Part shown: positions 8,786 to 16,701 of the stretch, piece by piece
How positions within the stretch are numbered: the first letter of the stretch is position 1
How the letters are laid out: the number at the start of each line of letters is the position of its first letter
Origin: Rikenellaceae bacterium
Lineage (GTDB): Bacteria; Bacteroidota; Bacteroidia; Bacteroidales; Rikenellaceae
Direction of reading: 5' to 3'
DNA: 64,000 nt
Assembly (NCBI GenBank): GCA_015059735.1
Contig: SUZX01000006.1
Location: 1 to 64,000 of the forward strand
Made by a program: the position numbers and the translations under genes
The notes under the pieces: model-generated
What the model was told of the DNA's origin: nothing
The model's database searches: none
The model's input: only the letters and a program-made list of their open reading frames with translations

Positions 8786-8862
8786 AACGGAGTCATTGAA
8801 GAAAAACCGCCGAATGACGGTCGTTTTATCATAAACGGTTTCATTCAAAAATCCTTTCATGT

Positions 8863-8889
8863 CCCGACATCTTTTGGTGTCGGGTTTTT
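8863..8889 (+). terminator. Terminator after the frameshifted barrel gene
   Basis: The stem CCCGACA / TGTCGGG has an 8-nt loop and is followed by TTTTT. It lies 78 bp after the stop at 8785. Confidence 0.85.
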
Positions 8890-8999
8890 CGTTCCCACAA
8901 AAAGGCGCGGATGTCGCATCTATGGATATTCGGCAGAGACCTGTCGGAAATTGGAACAAATTTTGATTCGCTTGCAACGTAAACCAAAAATTCAACGCC

Positions 9000-9644
9000 A
9001 TGACTGTCAAAAAATTAAGTTACATTGCAGCGGTACTCATTGTCACGTTAAGTGCCTGCCAAAAAGAGCCATCGACATCGGATCTCAATCGGGATTTTTT
9101 GGTCTATACGGCCTATGATACCGAGGTAAATTTTGAAAACTTTGCCACCTATTTTCTCCCCGACAGCATCCTGATCATCGGCAACAAAAATCAAGCGGAA
9201 TATTGGAGCGACAATGTGGCGCAAGAGATCATCGCTACGGTTGCCACAGGACTCGATGCCGCAGGATACACTCGTTCATACGACAAAGAGGCCGCCGACC
9301 TCGGTATTCAACTGAGCTACGTTCGTCGGGTGACCTATTTTGTCGGTTACAACAACCCCTATTGGTGGTGGTACTATCCCTACTACTGGGCACCCGACTA
9401 TTGGGGCGACTGGACCGGATGGCACTATCCTTATGAGGTATATTACGGCTATACGGCAGGATCACTGCTTACCGAGATGATCGATTTGGAGACCGATCAA
9501 GCGGGCGGTCGAAAACTTCCGGTCATCTGGAACAGCTACATCGGAGGACTGCTCACCTCCTCAACCGATCTCAACTTGGAACGAACGATTGCTGCCATGC
9601 AGCAGGCTTTCGCGCAGTCTCCCTATCTTAACACGGCAGAATGA
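9000..9644 (+). CDS. DUF4136 lipoprotein with a Tyr/Trp-rich segment
   Basis: This is an envelope lipoprotein of unknown function. The 214-residue product starts with MTVKKLSYIAAVLIVTLSAC, a clear lipobox (LSA-C20). The middle matches the DUF4136 pattern: a short beta-rich fold with an early DF..Y.T region (RDFLVYTAYD) and a C-terminal helix after 'DLETDQAGGRKLPVIWNSY'. Residues ~113-151 are extraordinarily rich in Tyr, Trp and Pro, with about half of the residues aromatic. Related Bacteroidota proteins have similar inserts. The downstream neighbour is a small barrel protein on the same strand, 75 bp away. No catalytic motif was seen. Confidence 0.8.
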   Translation: MTVKKLSYIAAVLIVTLSACQKEPSTSDLNRDFLVYTAYDTEVNFENFATYFLPDSILIIGNKNQAEYWSDNVAQEIIATVATGLDAAGYTRSYDKEAADLGIQLSYVRRVTYFVGYNNPYWWWYYPYYWAPDYWGDWTGWHYPYEVYYGYTAGSLLTEMIDLETDQAGGRKLPVIWNSYIGGLLTSSTDLNLERTIAAMQQAFAQSPYLNTAE

Positions 9645-9719
9645 TTTTGATGTATTATTATGCAACAAATGCCCTATTTGTGCTCTTGAACAAAAATCTT
9701 TTCCTATAAACTAGCAATT

Positions 9720-10346
9720 ATGAAAACCATAAAAACCATTCGCATATTTCTCCTCGGTGTTCTATTCTCAACCGCAGCAGGCTCGGCAAAAGCACAGCTT
9801 TTTCCCGACAGCTACATCAACATCGATTGGCAAATAAACGTTCCGTTGGGAAATTCGTTTGCCGACAATACCTCGGGATGGGGTATGAATTTCGAGGGCG
9901 GTTACTTTGTCATGCCCTCGTTGGCTGTCGGCCCTTTTATCTCGTTTCACACAAACCTCGAAAAGATTCCCCGCCAAACCCTCGACTTGGGTAACGGAAA
10001 GGCTCTTACCACCAATCAAAAACATGCCGTATTTCAACTGCCCTTTGGTGCAACGGCACGTTATTGTTGGCTCACCGACAGCGTATTTCAGCCCTATGCC
10101 GGCATGAAGCTGGGTGCTTGTTATGCCGAATTATCGTCGTATTACTACATTGTCAAACAATATACCGACACATGGGGTTTTTACATGTCGCCCGAGATCG
10201 GCGTGTCGATCTTCCCGAAACCCTCCTACCGCATGGGGTTGCATGTCGCACTCTATTACAGCTATGCCACCAACAACGGGTCGGTGTTGAATTACTCGGT
10301 CAACAACCTCAACAATTTCGGCATACGGATCGGTGTTTCGTTCTGA
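9720..10346 (+). CDS. Small outer-membrane beta-barrel protein (OmpW/OmpA-barrel-like)
   Basis: The protein has 208 residues with a cleavable signal peptide (MKTIKTIRIFLLGVLFSTAAGSAKA, predicted cut after AKA). It then shows alternating hydrophobic/aromatic strands typical of an 8-stranded barrel (FEGGYFVMPSLAVGPFISF, FQPYAGMKLGACYAEL, MGLHVALYYSYATN) and ends with a C-terminal aromatic residue (GIRIGVSF), the usual signal for BAM-dependent insertion. No specific family was recognised beyond outer-membrane barrel. It is preceded by the DUF4136 lipoprotein and followed by a shared bidirectional terminator. Confidence 0.8.
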   Translation: MKTIKTIRIFLLGVLFSTAAGSAKAQLFPDSYINIDWQINVPLGNSFADNTSGWGMNFEGGYFVMPSLAVGPFISFHTNLEKIPRQTLDLGNGKALTTNQKHAVFQLPFGATARYCWLTDSVFQPYAGMKLGACYAELSSYYYIVKQYTDTWGFYMSPEIGVSIFPKPSYRMGLHVALYYSYATNNGSVLNYSVNNLNNFGIRIGVSF

Positions 10347-10355
10347 TCCAAGCAA

Positions 10356-10396
10356 ACGAAAGGGCTGCCACAACATCATGTCGGGCAGCCCTCGTT
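10356..10396. terminator. Bidirectional terminator between the barrel gene and the Lrp-type gene
   Basis: The stem GGGCTGCC (10362-10369) / GGCAGCCC (10384-10391) extends with CGAA/TTCG flanks. It sits between two convergent genes. Confidence 0.75.
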
Positions 10397-10423
10397 CGAT
10401 AATCGAATAATCGGAGAAATCTC

Positions 10424-10897
10424 CTACTCCTCCAAAAAGTCGATATTTACCTGTCGCGAGAAGGCCTCGCGCAATGAGATACTAGTTTCAGTGTCGGAAA
10501 CACCCTTGATCGACAAGATATGGTCGAAGATCGTGCGCATGAGGTGCTCGTTATCGACACAATAAACTTTGGCAAGAAGGTTTCCCTTTCCGGTGATGAA
10601 ATGACACTCCACAATCTCGGGAATCTTTTTCAACTCTTCGACGATTTGTTGAAGCAACTCCGCACTCGTAATGGCTATATTAATATGTGCGCAAACATCA
10701 AAACCAATCACCTGAGGATCGACAACCAAACGGCTGCCCAAAATAACCCCCATCTCATCCAACTTGCGCATACGCTGATGAATGGCTGCACCCGAAATAC
10801 CGCATTCGCGGGCAATTTCAAGGAACGGCATACGGGCATTACCAAGCAGATATCTGAGAAGTTTGCGATCAATCGCATCTAAATTTACTTTCGGCAT
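10424..10897 (-). CDS. Lrp/AsnC-family transcriptional regulator
   Basis: This is a feast/famine-type regulator that binds DNA as a dimer or octamer and usually senses an amino acid. The 157-residue protein has an N-terminal winged helix-turn-helix (residues ~8-55: LDAIDRKLLRYLLGNARMPFLEIARECGISGAAIHQRMRKL). A RAM/ligand-binding domain follows (~70-145, VCAHINIAI, VVECHFITGKGNLLAKVYC-like, GVSDTETSISL). It lies 89 bp downstream of kbl on the same strand. Since kbl acts in threonine/glycine metabolism and E. coli Lrp controls the tdh-kbl pathway, a role in amino-acid control is plausible, though this is inference from context. Confidence 0.92.
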   Translation of the reverse strand: MPKVNLDAIDRKLLRYLLGNARMPFLEIARECGISGAAIHQRMRKLDEMGVILGSRLVVDPQVIGFDVCAHINIAITSAELLQQIVEELKKIPEIVECHFITGKGNLLAKVYCVDNEHLMRTIFDHILSIKGVSDTETSISLREAFSRQVNIDFLEE

Positions 10898-10986
10898 GAT
10901 GTTAAATTTTCAAGGGTTTCACACATATTGTCAGCCTCTACGGGAGTTGTTCCCGAAGGTGAGGTTGTATCGGAATCACCCGATTA

Positions 10987-12174
10987 TTACTCGATTACTT
11001 TAAGTTCTTTGCCTACCTTTGTGAAAGCAGCAATGCAACGGTCGAGTTGCTCGGTGGTGTGACCGGCCGAAACCTGTACACGGATACGAGCCTGACCCTT
11101 CGGCACTACGGGGTAGTAGAAACCGGTTACAAATACGCCCTCTTCCTGCAACTTGGCAGCCATGTCCTGCGAGAGCTTGGCATCGTAGAGCATCACGGCG
11201 CAGATAGCCGACTGGGTGGGTTTGATATCGAAACCGGCAGCAATCATCTTGTCGCGGAAGTAAGCCACGTTCTCGACCAACTTGTCGTGCAGAGCATCGC
11301 TCTCGCCCAACATTTTGAACATTTCGAGGCTAGCACCTACAACAGCGGGCGGCAACGAGTTGGAGAAGAGGTAAGGACGCGAACGCTGACGAAGCATGTC
11401 GATAATCTCTTTGCGACCCGTAGTGAAACCACCGACAGCACCACCGAAGGCTTTGCCGAGGGTACCGGTCAGGATATCGACTTGACCGCGCAGGTTGTAG
11501 AGTTCGGTGATACCGCGACCCGTTTTGCCGAGTACACCGGCCGAGTGGCACTCATCGACCATAACCAACGCATCGTATTTCTCGGCCAACTCGCAAATTT
11601 TATCGAGCGGTGCGGCGTTGCCATCCATCGAGAAGACACCGTCGGTAACGATAATGCGGAAACGTTGTTCCTGAGCTTTTTTGAGGCACTCTTCCAATTC
11701 GGCCATGTCAGCATTGGCATAGCGGTAACGCACAGCCTTGCAAAGACGAACGCCGTCGATGATCGAAGCATGGTTCAATGCGTCGGAAATGATGGCATCC
11801 TGATCGGTGAAAAGCGGCTCGAAAACACCACCGTTGGCATCGAAACAAGCCGCATAGAGGATTGTATCCTCAGTTCCGAAATAGTCGGCAATGGCTTTTT
11901 CGAGTTCTTTGTGAATATCTTGGCATCCGCAGATGAAACGCACCGACGACATACCGAACCCGCGTGCATCCAACGCCTTTTTAGCAGCCTCGATCAAACG
12001 CGGATTATCCGACAAACCGAGGTAGTTATTGGCGCAGAAATTCAGAACCTCGCGGCCGCCTACTTCAATGGCAGCACGTTGGGGAGAACAAATGATACGT
12101 TCTCTTTTGTACAATCCCGCAGCATCAATGGCAGCGAGCTCCTGTTGGAGATACTCTTTAATTTTTCCGTACAT
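10987..12174 (-). CDS. kbl: 2-amino-3-ketobutyrate CoA ligase (glycine C-acetyltransferase)
   Basis: This PLP enzyme cleaves 2-amino-3-ketobutyrate with CoA to glycine and acetyl-CoA, the second step of threonine breakdown through threonine dehydrogenase. The 395-residue protein belongs to the alpha-oxoamine synthase family. It shows NNYLGLSDNPRLIEAA, FGMSSVRFICG, the PLP-contacting MVDECHSAGVLG, and the Schiff-base Lys in TGTLGKAFGGAVGG (~residue 243). It is close in length to E. coli Kbl (398). BioF and other family members are less likely given MSSVRFICGCQDIHKELE, which is Kbl-like. No tdh is adjacent. It is transcribed from its own TAnnTTTG promoter toward the Lrp-type gene. Confidence 0.94.
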   Translation of the reverse strand: MYGKIKEYLQQELAAIDAAGLYKRERIICSPQRAAIEVGGREVLNFCANNYLGLSDNPRLIEAAKKALDARGFGMSSVRFICGCQDIHKELEKAIADYFGTEDTILYAACFDANGGVFEPLFTDQDAIISDALNHASIIDGVRLCKAVRYRYANADMAELEECLKKAQEQRFRIIVTDGVFSMDGNAAPLDKICELAEKYDALVMVDECHSAGVLGKTGRGITELYNLRGQVDILTGTLGKAFGGAVGGFTTGRKEIIDMLRQRSRPYLFSNSLPPAVVGASLEMFKMLGESDALHDKLVENVAYFRDKMIAAGFDIKPTQSAICAVMLYDAKLSQDMAAKLQEEGVFVTGFYYPVVPKGQARIRVQVSAGHTTEQLDRCIAAFTKVGKELKVIE

Positions 12175-12224
12175 GATATTATTTGAGTTTAAGGTTGTTC
12201 AAACTTCATCCTTGATTTATTCGG

Positions 12225-12252
12225 CAAAGATAGGCTTTTTTTTCAATACAAA
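12225..12252 (-). promoter_or_regulatory. Promoter of kbl
   Basis: On the minus strand the -7 box TATCTTTG (12232-12225) is preceded after 16 nt by TTTG, slightly closer than the usual 19. It lies ~50 bp before the kbl ATG at 12174. Confidence 0.6.
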
Positions 12253-12339
12253 CTGCGCTTTATTTCGTTTTTTTGCGTGTGGCACCTAAATATACCCCTT
12301 TTGCAGGCTGCCGTATCGCGATTTCTCGCAAATTCTTAC

Positions 12340-12347
12340 TACCTTTG
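12340..12347 (+). promoter_or_regulatory. -7 box of a galE promoter
   Basis: TACCTTTG matches TAnnTTTG, 42 bp before the galE ATG. No good -33 TTTG is seen at 19-21 nt upstream. Confidence 0.55.
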
Positions 12348-12388
12348 AGCAGATATTATCCGTTTTTGACACAAAAAACCTTTGCAAT

Positions 12389-13414
12389 ATGAAAAAATCG
12401 TCTGTTTTGGTATGCGGAGGAGCCGGCTATATTGGCTCACATACCACCGTAGAACTCATCAATGCCGGTTATGATGTGGTGATCGTCGATAATCTTTCGA
12501 ACAGCGATCGCAAAGCCATCGAAGGAGTCTGCCAAATCACGGGGATCAACATCCCATTCATCGAAGTCGATTGCTGTGATAGGGAAGCTTTCCGCAAAGT
12601 CTTCGAGCAATACGAATTCGATTCGGCCATCCACTTTGCTGCCTCAAAAGCCGTAGGAGAGTCGGTTGCCAAACCGATGCTCTACTACCGCAACAACCTC
12701 ACTTCGCTGATGAACCTCATCGATTTGATGTGCGAGTTTGGTCGTCACAACATCGTTTTCTCGTCGTCGTGTACGGTCTATGGCGAGCCGGACAAACAGC
12801 CCGTCACAGAGCAGACTCCCCGCAAAGAGGCCACCTCGCCCTATGGCAACACCAAACAGATCTCCGAAGATATTCTGCGCGATGCCGTAGCTGCCACCGA
12901 GGGACTTAAAGGTATCGCCCTGCGCTATTTCAACCCCATCGGGGCTCATCCCTCGGCACTCATCGGAGAGTTGCCGCGCGGTGTTCCGCAAAACTTGGTG
13001 CCCTACATCACCCAAACAGCCGCCGGAATCCGCGAATGTCTCTCAGTCTTCGGCGACGACTATCCCACGCCCGACGGATCGTGTATCCGCGACTATATCG
13101 ACGTGGTTGATCTAGCCAAAGCTCACGTGAAAGCCATCGGTCGGATGATCGAAGTAGCCGATGCTCCGCGTTACGAAGTCTTCAACATCGGCACGGGACG
13201 CGGGGTCTCGGTCCTCGAATTAGTGACTCGATTCCAAGAGGTCAACAACTTGAAACTCAACTACAAGATTGCACCCCGTCGTGCCGGCGATATCGTGGCT
13301 ATCTGGGCTGATCCTACCAAAGCTAACGACGTGTTGGGGTGGCATGCCGAGCGGAATCTCGACGACACATTGGCTGCCGCTTGGGCTTGGCAAAAGAATT
13401 TGGAAACGTTGTAA
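12389..13414 (+). CDS. galE: UDP-glucose 4-epimerase
   Basis: GalE interconverts UDP-glucose and UDP-galactose using bound NAD. The 341-residue protein is an extended short-chain dehydrogenase. It has the Rossmann motif GGAGYIGSHTTVEL near the N-terminus, Ser/Thr of the catalytic set in FSSSCTVYGEP, and Tyr152/Lys156 in SPYGNTKQISED. Substrate-binding ALRYFNPIGAHPSALIGELP and RDYIDVVDLAKAHV are typical of GalE rather than other epimerases. It stands alone between kbl and rplY, with its own -7 box. It probably supplies UDP-galactose for surface polysaccharide, though nothing in this window uses it. Confidence 0.95.
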   Translation: MKKSSVLVCGGAGYIGSHTTVELINAGYDVVIVDNLSNSDRKAIEGVCQITGINIPFIEVDCCDREAFRKVFEQYEFDSAIHFAASKAVGESVAKPMLYYRNNLTSLMNLIDLMCEFGRHNIVFSSSCTVYGEPDKQPVTEQTPRKEATSPYGNTKQISEDILRDAVAATEGLKGIALRYFNPIGAHPSALIGELPRGVPQNLVPYITQTAAGIRECLSVFGDDYPTPDGSCIRDYIDVVDLAKAHVKAIGRMIEVADAPRYEVFNIGTGRGVSVLELVTRFQEVNNLKLNYKIAPRRAGDIVAIWADPTKANDVLGWHAERNLDDTLAAAWAWQKNLETL

Positions 13415-13480
13415 TCGGCCTGTGATTGGCAAAAAAAACAAGAAAAAAGAATAGAATTTTTAGTTTTCAAATATTTACGT

Positions 13481-13488
13481 TATCTTTG
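13481..13488 (+). promoter_or_regulatory. -7 box of the rplY-pth promoter
   Basis: TATCTTTG, consensus TAnnTTTG, with a T-rich stretch (ATTTTTAG) at the -33 distance. It gives a leader of ~80 nt before rplY. Confidence 0.68.
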
Positions 13489-13576
13489 TCGCCCAAAGCA
13501 GGCGGAATTGGGATGCGGTCCATGAGGCCGTGTTGAGAACCGCCGAAGGTAAACACATTAATATTAACGTTTTACA

Positions 13577-14149
13577 ATGAAAACCATTTCTGTTAAGGCC
13601 GTTAAACGTGAAGATTACGGCAAAAAAGCAGCCAAAGCGGTACGTCGCGAAGGTTTGGTACCTTGCGTATTGTGCGGCAATGGCGAATCGGTCACTTTCT
13701 CGGTAGATCCTCGCGATGTTAAACCGCTGATTTACACTCCGAACTCCTACATCGTAGAGTTGGATTTCGAGGGCAAAACCGTACAGGCTGTATTGCGTGA
13801 GGCTCAATTCCACCCCATCCGTGAGGAGATCCTGCACATGGATTTCTATCGCGTAGCCGAGGGTAAACCCGTTTCGATCGCTATTCCGGTACGTCTGACC
13901 GGTAACGCTGCCGGTGTGAAAGTCGGTGGTAAGTTGGCTCTGTCGGCTCGTAAATTGACCGTAAGTGCATTGGTTGAGAACCTGCCCGATGAGATCGTAG
14001 TAGATGTTACGGAGTTGGGTGTAGGTAAGACCATCTTCGTAGGCGACCTGCAATTCGAGAACCTCAAATTCGTCACTCCGGCGACAACGGCTGTCTGCGC
14101 CGTTCGTGTAACCCGTGCTTCGCGCGGTGCCGAGGCTGCCGGAAAATAA
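13577..14149 (+). CDS. rplY: 50S ribosomal protein L25 (long, CTC/TL5 type)
   Basis: L25 binds 5S rRNA in the large subunit. The 190-residue protein is the long form, with an N-terminal L25 domain (residues ~1-90, MKTISVKAVKREDYGKKAAK, LVPCVLCGNGESVTF, PNSYIVELDFEGKTVQAVLREAQFHPI) and a C-terminal beta domain of the TL5/CTC type (~95-185, VGGKLALSARKLTVSAL, DEIVVDVTELGVGKTIFVGDL). It starts at ATG 13577. It is followed 21 bp later by pth, a pairing that is very common in bacteria and indicates a two-gene operon. Confidence 0.96.
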   Translation: MKTISVKAVKREDYGKKAAKAVRREGLVPCVLCGNGESVTFSVDPRDVKPLIYTPNSYIVELDFEGKTVQAVLREAQFHPIREEILHMDFYRVAEGKPVSIAIPVRLTGNAAGVKVGGKLALSARKLTVSALVENLPDEIVVDVTELGVGKTIFVGDLQFENLKFVTPATTAVCAVRVTRASRGAEAAGK

Positions 14150-14170
14150 TAAACCGAACGATCGACAAGT

Positions 14171-14734
14171 ATGAAATACCTCATCGTTGGGTTGGGGAAC
14201 ATTGGCATCGAATATGCCAATACCCGACACAACATCGGTTTTAATGTGTTGGACGCCCTCGCAGAGGCGTCCAACGTTGTTTTTACCACCGCACGCTATG
14301 GCGATGTGGCCGAAGTTCGTTACAAAGGGCGGACGTTGGTATTGCTCAAACCTTCGACTTACATGAATCTCTCGGGAAAGGCTGTGCGTTATTGGCTCGA
14401 TACAGAGAAGATCCCTCGCGAGAATCTGTTGGTCATTTCGGATGACATAGCACTACCATTCGGTACGTTACGTTTGCGCCCGAAAGGGAGTGCTGGCGGA
14501 CATAACGGATTGAAGAACATTTCCGAATTGCTAAACTCCGAGGAATATGCCCGCATGCGTTTCGGTGTGGGGGGCGATTTCCCGCGCGGACATCAGGTCG
14601 ATTATGTTTTGGGCGAATGGACCGAGGAAGAGCGCAAAGCCATGCCCGATCGGATCAAAGTCTTTGTCGATGCCATCCGTTCGTTTGCAACGGTGGGGTG
14701 CAGTATGACAATGAATTTCTTCAACAAGAAGTAA
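14171..14734 (+). CDS. pth: Peptidyl-tRNA hydrolase
   Basis: Pth releases tRNAs from peptidyl-tRNAs that drop off the ribosome. The 187-residue protein has the family signatures [26 protein letters not shown] (containing the catalytic His in TRHNIG), [44 protein letters not shown] and [15 protein letters not shown]. The length matches the family (~190). It forms an operon with rplY and ends before a terminator. Confidence 0.96.
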   Translation: MKYLIVGLGNIGIEYANTRHNIGFNVLDALAEASNVVFTTARYGDVAEVRYKGRTLVLLKPSTYMNLSGKAVRYWLDTEKIPRENLLVISDDIALPFGTLRLRPKGSAGGHNGLKNISELLNSEEYARMRFGVGGDFPRGHQVDYVLGEWTEEERKAMPDRIKVFVDAIRSFATVGCSMTMNFFNKK

Positions 14735-14755
14735 CCGGCGATCGATTGCATAACG

Positions 14756-14795
14756 AAAGCGGGTATCCACAAAGTTGTTGGATGCCCGCTTTTTG
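14756..14795 (+). terminator. Bidirectional terminator after pth
   Basis: The stem AAAGCGGGTATCCA / TGGATGCCCGCTTT with one G-T pair is followed by TTG. It lies between the convergent pth and S4-domain genes. Confidence 0.82.
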
Positions 14796-14819
14796 TCGCT
14801 CACCGATCGGATGTAACTC

Positions 14820-15215
14820 TTATTCCTCCTCGTCGTAATAGATCTCCTCCATCAACGAATCCAATTCGCGCCGTTCCTTTTTGGTCGGGCGTCCCGTACC
14901 GCGATCACGGAAGACAAAGATCGTTTCACGTGGCACATTGAGTTTGTCCAACTCCTCTTGTGGGGTGATGTTCAGGCAGTAGAGCGGCACATTTTTAGCC
15001 GGCTGACGACTCGACACCAGATCCAGCACTTTATATTGATAGGTCACAGCCTGTTTGCGCACAGCGATCCGATCTCCGATTTTCACCTCGCGTGACGGTT
15101 TAGCATAGGCATCGTTTACCAACACTTTATTATTGCGAATGGCATCGGCGGCATCGCTACGGGTCTTGAAAATCCGCACAGCCCAAAGGTACTTATCCAA
15201 ACGAATAGGATCCAT
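14820..15215 (-). CDS. S4-domain RNA-binding protein (Hsp15/HslR-like)
   Basis: This is a small RNA-binding protein; in E. coli Hsp15 binds stalled 50S subunits carrying nascent chains. The 131-residue protein carries an N-terminal S4 fold (IRLDKYLWAVRIFKTRSDAADAIRNNKVLVND at ~4-35, then KIGDRIAV). It has a charged, acidic C-terminal tail ending EEIYYDEEE. No pseudouridine synthase domain is present. The gene is isolated, with a family 1 repeat directly upstream. Inside it, at 14922-14937, is a ParB-site-like CGTTTCACGTGGCACA with two mismatches, probably chance. Confidence 0.88.
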   Translation of the reverse strand: MDPIRLDKYLWAVRIFKTRSDAADAIRNNKVLVNDAYAKPSREVKIGDRIAVRKQAVTYQYKVLDLVSSRQPAKNVPLYCLNITPQEELDKLNVPRETIFVFRDRGTGRPTKKERRELDSLMEEIYYDEEE

Positions 15216-15264
15216 ATTATTAGCACTTATATTCCTAATTTTCTTAAACTATTTAACTTATTGC

Positions 15265-15376
15265 TTCTCGCCGCCTTACACTCACGGCTATGCCGTGTTT
15301 ATAATCTCTGAACTACCCCCTAAATCTCCCGCCTCAGGCAGGGAACTTACGTCCGCTTATGGCGGAAAACGGGGAT
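15265..15376 (+). repeat. Family 1 (MITE-like) repeat, copy R1
   Basis: It shares CCGCCTTACACTCACGGC, TATGCCGTGTTTATAATCT, CCCCCTAAATC, CGCCTCAGGCAGGGAACTTACGTCCGC and a final GGCGGAAA with copies at 52.4, 56.3 and 57.8 kb. Three short palindromes are visible: CGGCTATGCCG, CCCGCCTCAGGCAGGG and TCCGC..GGCGGA. The terminal inverted repeats are eroded here. It lies between the 3' end of ftsW and the 5' end of the S4 gene. Confidence 0.8.
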
Positions 15377-15407
15377 ATGATGGATTGTGAGGGTTGATCT
15401 ATTTGCT

Positions 15408-16697
15408 TTACTTTTCATACAAACTCTCCGAGCGCGGCATGGTATGCGATCGCTCCTCGTTTTGGCGGCTGGCACTGAGTATCATACCGAAAGCCAACAC
15501 CGTAAAGACAGCCGATGAGCCGCCACGCGAAATCAGCGGCAGGGTCTGTCCCGTTTCGGGAATAAGGTTGACCGTGACCATGATGTGCAACAAAGCTTGA
15601 CATGTAATCAGCAAAGCCAAACCCAAGACCAGCAGCCCGGGGAATGCCGTACCGCACCGCTGAAATATCTCGATGGCTCGAAAGAAAATCCACAGATAGA
15701 GCATCAGTAAAATGATGGCAGCAATCAAGCCATACTCCTCAACAAAGAAGGCATATACATAGTCGCTTTCGGGGTGGATCATCTCCACACGCATGGCACT
15801 CTGACCGGCACCTTCGCCGAAAATTCCTCCGTTATGAATGGCGATCATCGAACGTTCGGTATCAGTGAGGGTTTCGATGGGTTTTTGATCTTGGGGTTGT
15901 GTCCAGAGATGTACCCACGTGGCAACACGTCCTTCGGCGGTTTCGCTACGACCGAGGTTGAGAGTCATGATCAGCACCACACCGGCAACTGCCCAACCGA
16001 GAAGTTTGAGTAACTCATCGAAACGCACTCGTCCGATCAGCATCATCACCCACGAAGCCATGAAGACCAATACCGCAGAAGAAGTGTGTGCCGGAAAAAT
16101 CACACCGCAAGCCAACAACACGGGCAACAGGATGGGGCGTGTTCCCTCACGCCAAATTTTACGTTGCACAGGTGAACTACGCCATGTCCAAAAACGCCAT
16201 GAAGGCACGATACGAAGTTTGTCTATTTTCGACTGACGACCGGCAAGTTGTCGTGCCAAAAAGAGTACGGTGGCGACTTTCAACGCCTCGGAGGGTTGAA
16301 ATTGAAACGGGCCTAAGGGAAACCAACGAGCCGCACCGTTGGTCTTGACTCCGATGAAATGCACAGCAAGCGTCAGCAACAGAGAGATCCAAAAGACCGG
16401 TCGGGCAAAAAAATTGTAAACCTGACAGTTGATCTTATGAACAACCATGATGAGCGGCAGACACACCAACAACAGGATCATCAATTGTTGCCGCAAATAG
16501 AGCGTTGAGGAGCGAACTGCATGAGCATCGTATGCCATTTTTGCGGTCGATGAATAGACCACCAACACCGAGATCACGGCCAACACGGCAATAATGATCC
16601 ACAGCACCCGATCCCCCGAAAAGAGTCGCCAATGCGACGATTCGGTGGAGCGTGTTTCTCGCAAAGGAGTCTGCTGATAGCTCTGTTCGCTGTTCAT
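15408..16697 (-). CDS. ftsW: Cell-division lipid II polymerase FtsW
   Basis: FtsW is a SEDS-family glycosyltransferase that polymerises septal peptidoglycan together with FtsI. The 429-residue protein has a cytoplasmic N-terminus of ~30 residues and about ten hydrophobic segments. Family motifs are visible: RWFPLGPFQFQPSEALKVA (GPFQFQPSE), IHNGGIFGEGAGQS, and near the C-terminus TGQTLPLISRGGSSAVFTVLAFG. RodA is the alternative, but the location in the division cluster next to murD supports FtsW. It is the last gene of the cluster here: murG, murC, ftsQ, ftsA and ftsZ do not follow; instead there is a repeat. Confidence 0.95.
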   Translation of the reverse strand: MNSEQSYQQTPLRETRSTESSHWRLFSGDRVLWIIIAVLAVISVLVVYSSTAKMAYDAHAVRSSTLYLRQQLMILLLVCLPLIMVVHKINCQVYNFFARPVFWISLLLTLAVHFIGVKTNGAARWFPLGPFQFQPSEALKVATVLFLARQLAGRQSKIDKLRIVPSWRFWTWRSSPVQRKIWREGTRPILLPVLLACGVIFPAHTSSAVLVFMASWVMMLIGRVRFDELLKLLGWAVAGVVLIMTLNLGRSETAEGRVATWVHLWTQPQDQKPIETLTDTERSMIAIHNGGIFGEGAGQSAMRVEMIHPESDYVYAFFVEEYGLIAAIILLMLYLWIFFRAIEIFQRCGTAFPGLLVLGLALLITCQALLHIMVTVNLIPETGQTLPLISRGGSSAVFTVLAFGMILSASRQNEERSHTMPRSESLYEK

Positions 16698-16701
16698 CTT
16701 A

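Noticed and set aside
14922..14937. CGTTTCACGTGGCACA inside the S4-domain gene as a third parS site
   Set aside because: Two mismatches to TGTTTCACGTGGAACA, in coding sequence whose codons fully explain it, and ~29 kb from the clear pair. Possible weak site but not supported.
15911..15930. Other CACGTG cores (also near 13127, 41010 and 60463) as ParB sites
   Set aside because: Flanking bases do not match the palindromic parS arms; the core hexamer alone is common.
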